DNA of 64,000 nucleotides from NCBI GenBank assembly GCA_902702965.1, contig CACRXP010000643.1, forward strand, positions 65,767 to 129,766, in the 5' to 3' direction. Below the pieces are notes generated by a model that had not been told where the DNA came from, ran no database searches, and was given only the letters and a program-made list of their open reading frames with translations. A program made the position numbers and the translations under genes. This DNA comes from Spirometra erinaceieuropaei. Taxonomy: Eukaryota > Platyhelminthes > Cestoda > Diphyllobothriidea > Diphyllobothriidae. Positions 58,131 to 64,000 of the stretch are shown here, piece by piece (position 1 is the first letter of the stretch; each line of letters begins with the position of its first letter).

Positions 58131-59553
58131 TTCAGCAGTGGTATTTGCAATGCTTCTGTTAGGTGAATAGCAATCATTTCTTGATGATCCTTTTCAAATT
58201 TCAAAACGCCAGCACCAAATCTTTTTTGGTGGTATTTGAAACTCTGCTTCACGTAGAACTGCTCGTTCCGACATATAGCCCCCCCCCCCTTACAATGGCT
58301 TTCACAATCTGAAAAGTAGACATTTATCCTGATTATTGAACTTCTCAGGCGTCATCCAAACCATCTACCGCTAATGCACACCACAAACAATGCCGAGCTC
58401 CTCTCTCACTCAAAGTCCGTCAATTTTACCACCCCCTAAACCTTCGTGAGGAGCGAAAACGGCCGAATTTTGCTAATTTTGAGGACAAGTCAGTCGGTGA
58501 ATACTAATTATGTGGTTGTTGTCACTCTTTTAGTCGGCGATGGCAACCACTTCAACCTGGAAACAAAACAACATTTGCAATACGTCGCATTTCCGGTTCG
58601 GAAGCAAAGAAACACTGGCACATTCGGTCGCCCTACAATTGTAGGACGGCCATCTCTTAACCATTTTCACTACCTGATATTACCCCAAATCATTTTGGGA
58701 TAAGAACTTGCCAACTGTAAAAGTTGTCGCCTTTTATGTTCTGCGCAAAACTGTCGAAATTCTGGCCAGAAACGGGTGGCCGTAAAATATTTGTGTTCCA
58801 CTTCCGTCGCTTGCTCCAAAAGTTATTTTATGTCCAAACGCAAAAAACGCCCTACTTCCTCGTAAATTTTCGACGGGAATTAACCTACCATGTAGAAACC
58901 TCCACTTTAAAAACCGCCCGGTTTACGCAGTGCTCGCCAAAATTAATGAACCACGATGTTACCGTCTAAAAGATTCTTGGATGTAAATAAATACTTATGA
59001 AGGTTACACATAGAATAGTTTCTGTTTGTTTCCCGCGTCACTGCGCGCCCTTCTTCGATTAAGAACCCTTCAACGAACCTGTCCCGTGCTTCATGTCAAA
59101 AACGCTCTGCATAAGTTATTTTGGGGCATGCACACATTACCTTCCTTTTTCCAAAAAAATGATCCACAAGCATTGCGTTTTAAATCAGTCCGTAGAAATG
59201 AAATTCTGTGTCATTTTCGATTTTTTAAAATAATGTCACTGAATTTAATTCTTCATAAGTTCATATATCTTAGAAGTATTACTTTCTGTTTATGCCCTCA
59301 ATTTTCCCGATTGCCTGATAAATTTGGGCAATTTGGAAAATTTCCAAATTTATCGATTCTCTTACTTTTCCACACGTTTTCTGAAAAGTAATCGCCCCAA
59401 TCCGTCATAAACAGATCGACGACAGGAAGGAAACACTAAACTTTACTGGGGAAAATTAACCTCCTTTGTGAGTATAGTTGAGCAATCTGTGGGGAAAGGG
59501 TTGCGTACATGTAAGCAGAATTTTTAGGTTCGTTAAGAGGAAAATAATTGCTC
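58131..59553. other. no recognisable feature
   Basis: A run of ten C is near 58280. A 121-codon frame (59026-59391), rich in Phe and Leu, shows no domain. A small palindrome, AATTTGGAAAATTTCCAAAT, is near 59330. Confidence 0.4.
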
Positions 59554-60554
59554 ATACAGTAGATGTGCTAACTCATGAAATGTCAACCAAAATTTCGAAA
59601 TGCGTCCTCGTTTCGAAAAGGTAAATTACGTAGTGTTGTAAAACTAATCATGATGCAGCCTCAATCTATATTGATCCAGTTACCGTAGGGTGTCGGCTTT
59701 CTAGAGAACTTATTTTCGGCTGCATGCAAGATCTGTACTCTGCAAAATATGACTACTTAATTAGTGTGCAGTTTTCTCATTGATTTTCGATTCCCTTGAA
59801 AATTCAATTATATTTCATGAAAAACACGCATAAAAATATTCATTCTTTTACTTATTCGGTAGAAAATTACGTCTTCTTCCAATTTTATACTCAAAAGAAG
59901 AGTATAATTCGGTTTTAAAAAAGTTTCTAATTGTAAGATTTTTTAATACCGTTAAACGGCCGTTCATGAAAGGTCATGTATCTGCATTTACGAATGTGGC
60001 TTGTAAAGTTAACAATATTGCTTAAATCCACTGCTTAATTTTATGAACCTCATATAGGCTCCTCTTAACACCGTAGAGAAATGCATGGTTTTCCGTACAC
60101 GGAAAATATACAGCTTGGGGTTTTGAAACCCTGAATGTAAGTGTAACAGCAGGTCGGGTTCAAAATTATTCGGGAATTGGAAAAGTTTTTTAAAACCGAA
60201 TTATACTCTTCTGTTGAGTATGAAATTGGAAGAAGACGTAATTTTCTACCGAATAAGTAAAAGAATGAATATTTTTATGCGTGTTTTTCATGAAATATAA
60301 TTGAATTTTCAAGGGAATCGAAAATCAATGAGAAAACTGCACACTAATTAAGTAGTCATATTTTGCAGAGTACAGATCTTGCATGCAGCCGAAAATAAGT
60401 TCTCTAGAAAGCCGACACCCTACGGTAACTGGATCAATATAGATTGAGGCTGCATCATGATTAGTTTTACAACACTACGTAATTTACCTTTTCGAAACGA
60501 GGACGCATTTCGAAATTTTGGTTGACATTTCATGAGTTAGCACATCTACTGTAT
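59554..60554 (+). mobile_element. FB fold-back element, near-perfect copy 10
   Basis: Arms 59554-59922 and 60186-60554, each 369 bases, are reverse complements with only a handful of mismatches and essentially no length change. They flank a 263-base spacer that includes the hairpin GGTTTTCCGTACACGGAAAA. The ends read TA-CAGTAGATGTGC and its complement. A TA target and CAGT ends are typical of Tc1/mariner-type transposons, but no transposase frame is present, so it would need a helper. The arms could form a 369-pair hairpin in DNA or RNA. The arm symmetry is far better than in any other copy here, suggesting recent activity or arm-to-arm gene conversion. Confidence 0.92.
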
Positions 60555-62069
60555 ACGCCCGAAAAACTAATCAGCGCACAGTATACTTTCCAGCCCTTTC
60601 TCTACAAGGTAATATTATGCCCACTATATTTTTTCCGAAATACCTATTAAACATTTATTGATGTGTGGGAAAAAGATCTGTAGGATTATTAATTGCTGAG
60701 AGCATATTATGTCAAAAAAGTAAAAGTCGTCATGCGTGTGAATATCTGAAATATGGGACTTGCTATTTATAACCATTATTTTTTAAATCACCTGATTCGT
60801 ATGTTCTCTAAAAATATTTGCTCTAAGTCGCTGTAATCAGATAACCCGGAAATAGCGTGCCTTAGAAGCAAATCGCGAGACAAATATCCTCCGAAAAATA
60901 ACTGATTTTCGTTGCCTGCATACAGGCCTTATTAACAGGAAACATAATTCAAAGCCAAGTCGCACACGGTAGTATGATCATGGTTCCAGCTCTCTGCAAA
61001 AAATGCGCCTTAAACAAAACAAATACTGGAGCATTATGAAACCTTGCGATTTTGCTACCCATATGATGTTAATTCTACCTCGTACGAACCACCAATAGGT
61101 GACTGCTTGTTAGATACTGGTTATACATTTCTTCATTCATTCGTCCAATGTGGGTTATTTGATTTTTGATGTACGTTAAAATACCACCATATTTTATAGA
61201 AAGACTGAACAGAGAATTCATACTGTATGCGCTTTAAAGACAAAAAGCTCCTTTCCAAATTCTTTCCTCAGAAGGGGTAATAATTTTGAGACGCCCGCGG
61301 GATTGACCGTGTAGATATATAACCCTAGACTTATTTAGCCTGCTCAAAAATTGCATCACGTGGTATTCATTTATTTTAATATACAATATACGCCCGGGGA
61401 ACAGATCCACGCGGACTTATGGGACTTTGTTAATGTATTTTCTAGTGTGCACACTTTCGGAATCTCGGGAACAGGTTAACTGACGGCATTTGAAAACAAA
61501 GAATCATTAGCAAACTTTTGCAAACGGACCACTCTTTCGCGCCAAGAGACATATAAAATAACTGCAAGGGGGAACTAAAACAGACTATTTTGAGTAGCCT
61601 TTCTGTTCAAAGCGTTTGCATCTACAGAAATGACTGGATAAATTCCTTTTTATTTTCAACATGCTACTCTAAAGGAATTGTCTTTCTGGCATGTTTTTTT
61701 AATCAACGTTTCAGACCTATTTATGCGACAGTTTCTATCTGAAAACTTATGAAACAAAGATGGCTATATGTCGAAATCACTACTCTTGTCCGCCTTAAAT
61801 ATCCATTTCTTTTAAACACTAATTAAAGTATCCGTGAATTTCCAAGAGCAGTACTAAGAATCGAAGTGTTCTGCGTTTTAAATAAATGCACCTAAGCATA
61901 TTATTTGGGTAATTATTATTATTATTGCGAACCATTCTTTGCAATCTTTCCCCAATTAATCTTTCCCTGACACATTGGCTGTGATTCTTGAAGTCATCAA
62001 AGCTTTTTAAGCTCTGGTTGAGTCACTGACTTCCTGAGAGATCCTCAACCCTCCCCCCTCGTGGATAAA
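60555..62069. other. mostly featureless; short family E fragment
   Basis: About 61382-61440 (TATACGCCCGGGGAACAG) resembles the start of family E. An ATT triplet run is at 61914-61926. No frame is worth noting. Confidence 0.4.
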
Positions 62070-63475
62070 TCGCCCATGCATTAGGGATGCTACACAACAA
62101 CGAGACGCGCAGAGAGAACGGCTTACCCGCTGAAATCTGCAAGTCTTGTATCAATACTGCGACGCCTTAGTTCCATGGGGTGATCGAGCAAACGGGGAGA
62201 GGTGAGCTCGTTCCTGATGACTAGGGCTCGACCATCCTTATGCTCATCTTCGAGGGAACTGATAAAATTATGAAAACTATCCCGGCATAAACATGATCGA
62301 CTTTGCTGAGAAGGTCCCGCCATTGTTATTCTCAGGCGATTTCTGCGTTTGGATGAATTGGAGATGGGACTTGACCAATCCGGGTTCTGTGCTGGGTATG
62401 AATGAGGAGACCAGATATTCGCACTGCGGCACATTCTTGGATTCTGCCATGACCACCTTAAACTGGCAGTCTTCGACTTAGTTGACTTTGCTGCAGCGTT
62501 CGATTCTATACGTTGTGAGTCCCTGTGGCAGACAACGAAATTAAATGACGTGCTGTCCAAATTCATGGCCATAATCAGGGCCTACTATCGCTCCACTATT
62601 GCACGAGTCCTGGTCCGTAACAATCTCACCCCAACAGTCCAATTTTCCACCCAGCGTTCGATAGGATCTTGTCTTGGCGTCCATTCTCTTTAACTACGCC
62701 GTTAACAGGATTATCGCAAGAGCCCTACAGAGTTTTGGTTATGCTTACTTTGCACCTGGACGCCGGCTCGATGATCTTGTATTAGCCTCCAGTTTTAATG
62801 ACCTACAGACTGTGGTGTCGGATTGATGGATATCGTTCAGTCGGTCGATCTATCCTCAAACGCTGGAAAGATTAAGGCGTTTTCGGGCTGTACCCCTGAC
62901 CAGAGGAGGATTTACCTCTGGACTAATGATTGCTAACTGGAGGCCGTTGCCTAATAAACAGAGCAGGGAAAGCATCGTCTTCCGAATCCCTAGAAAGTGT
63001 CTGTGAATCTGACGCGACATCCCCATGGCCACAACGATCCGAAAGCACCGGACATCCCTTCTATACGATTGTGATTGTTAGGCCGTATGTGTGAAAGGTG
63101 AGTGTAAAAAGGAGGTGTTTGGCCACCGTTGTCTTCGTGTGACTTCTTCTCAAATGAGATAGTCCCCGATCACTACGACAGCACCACAAGAATAATTCAG
63201 GTCATCCAGGAAAGACAGTTGGGATGGCTTGGGCACATTCACCGCCGTCCAGCTCACGAGATCAGTGTTGCTACACTCGATCCGACACTTTTCTCAGCTA
63301 GAGGTCTCGAGGAGGAGGTCAACTGGAAACCTGACTGGGCACAGCTTACCAAGACATGGGAGTGCTTCCTGGACCTTCTGTATTCAGTCTCCGTCGCCGG
63401 AGGCGAGATCGAGTCGAACTCTCTAGATTCCCTGCCTCAAATCTTCGTATGAATAGGGATATAATATGTGACATC
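62070..63475 (+). pseudogene. RTE-type LINE reverse transcriptase, frame-broken
   Basis: Plus-strand blocks in changing frames follow the order of an RTE-clade polyprotein. They are ENGLPAEICKSC (62.11 kb), LKLAVFDLVDFAAAFDSI with the motif A aspartate (62481-62510), IRAYYRSTIARVLVRNNLTP, SILFNYAVN (62.69 kb) and APGRRLDDLVLASSF (62.76 kb). After these come NAGKIKAFSGCTPDQ and, at the C-terminus, IQERQLGWLGHIHRRPAHEI (63.2 kb), GPSVFSLRRRRRDRVELSR and DIICDIIETG. The catalytic YADD block is missing: RRL runs straight into DDLVL, consistent with loss of about six codons. At least four frame changes and several stops are needed. The N-terminal endonuclease is absent. The 149-codon minus frame over 62123-62572 is its antisense shadow. 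Confidence 0.88.
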
Positions 63476-63539
63476 ATCGAGACCGGTCAGATTGCAGTTG
63501 TTCCATATATAAATGCTTTCCACAGCGTTACAGCTAACC

Positions 63540-63980
63540 ATATTCTCATAACCCATGGGCGTTCCCCGATCAGGTTACGGAACGTGCTCGTTCCGTTGTG
63601 AATTGAGGCTCATACTAGAACCCTTTCAGGCAGTCGCACAGCGACTAGTGACAGATTTAAATGAGATGGCGTCGACAAAGACAAGGGAAGACGGAATGGC
63701 CACTTATGGTTTATTAGACGTCATCAGCCAGTCATGCTCAACACCATGTGTGGATCACCTGAGATTCGAACCGGGGATCCTTGTTCATGGAGTTTGACAC
63801 TCTAGCATTGAGCCACGGGCCCGTTGTCCTGTCGGTTGTGATCAAATGTGCGCTCACCGACCATGCCCAAAGAGCACGGGTCTGAATCTCAAGTGATCCA
63901 CACTTGGGGTTGGGTATGACTGGCTGATGGCAGCTAATAAGCCTCAAAGGGCCATTCCGGTCTCCCTTGTCTTTGATATT
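63540..63980 (-). repeat. tRNA-derived SINE within inverted SINE bodies
   Basis: On the minus strand a tRNA-like head occupies 63825-63757, with A-box-like TGGCTCAATGCTAGAG and B-box CCGGTTCGAATCTC. Flanking it, 63678-63735 (minus orientation) and 63903-63975 (plus orientation) are reverse-complementary SINE bodies sharing CGGTCTCCCTTGTCTTTG and CAGCTAATAAGCC. The arrangement resembles two SINEs inserted head to head, as at 7.1-7.4 kb. Confidence 0.65.
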
Positions 63981-64000
63981 CTATTCGGACGTTCTTCCGG

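Noticed and set aside
62123..62572. 149-codon minus-strand frame, the longest in the window
   Set aside because: It is antisense to recognisable RTE reverse transcriptase sequence and has no domain of its own.

Overview
The window looks like repeat-dominated nuclear DNA of a eukaryote. The mix of elements fits a large, repeat-rich flatworm genome, perhaps a pseudophyllidean tapeworm. It includes a Penelope-like element with a GIY-YIG domain and hammerhead-type terminal repeats, an RTE-type LINE, a CR1/Jockey-type LINE, tRNA-derived SINEs and interstitial CCCTAA-like tracts. The taxon is an inference from element types, not from a marker gene. I see no operon layout, no rRNA gene and no convincing host protein-coding gene. 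No open frame exceeds about 150 codons, and every frame I can identify belongs to a decayed retroelement.

Layout. 0.3-2.7 kb: two copies of a roughly 1 kb long-inverted-repeat (fold-back) element, called FB here. 3.3-3.9 kb: an unrelated imperfect palindrome. 5.9-13.1 kb: a 3.5-3.7 kb unit present twice head to tail, carrying its own palindromes, several SINEs and a 265-base segment identical in both copies. 13.8-15.3 kb: a minus-strand Penelope-like element (PLE) followed by two tandem hammerhead-type motifs. 16-19.2 kb: dispersed repeats (families C and E) and a SINE. 19.8-28.8 kb: four more FB copies, a CCCTAA-like tract and a decayed hammerhead motif. 29.7-33.7 kb: a family C copy, an internally deleted FB copy with perfect ends, and a CR1/Jockey-like reverse transcriptase pseudogene. 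39.7-41.6 kb: a second type of GIY-YIG remnant, a SINE and an FB copy. 45.1-48.7 kb: family C, a tRNA-like sequence and a second PLE fragment on the plus strand. 51.0-54.35 kb: a nested array of family D repeats with CCCTAA-like tracts. 56.1-56.7 kb: a CCCTAA-like tract enclosed in an inverted repeat. 57.7-58.1 kb: family E. 59.55-60.55 kb: the best-preserved FB copy, with two nearly perfect 369-base arms. 62.1-63.5 kb: an RTE-like reverse transcriptase pseudogene. 63.5-64.0 kb: SINE sequence.

How the parts relate. The window is best read as layers of transposition. Old, frame-broken retrotransposons and old FB copies coexist with one young-looking FB copy. The FB ends read TA-CAGT...ACTG-TA, which suggests non-autonomous DNA elements of Tc1/mariner type. 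The PLE remnants show a fixed order of GIY-YIG reading frame, short untranslated stretch, then hammerhead-type terminal repeat. Two independent copies in opposite orientation share this order. Family names C, D, E and FB are labels made for this report.
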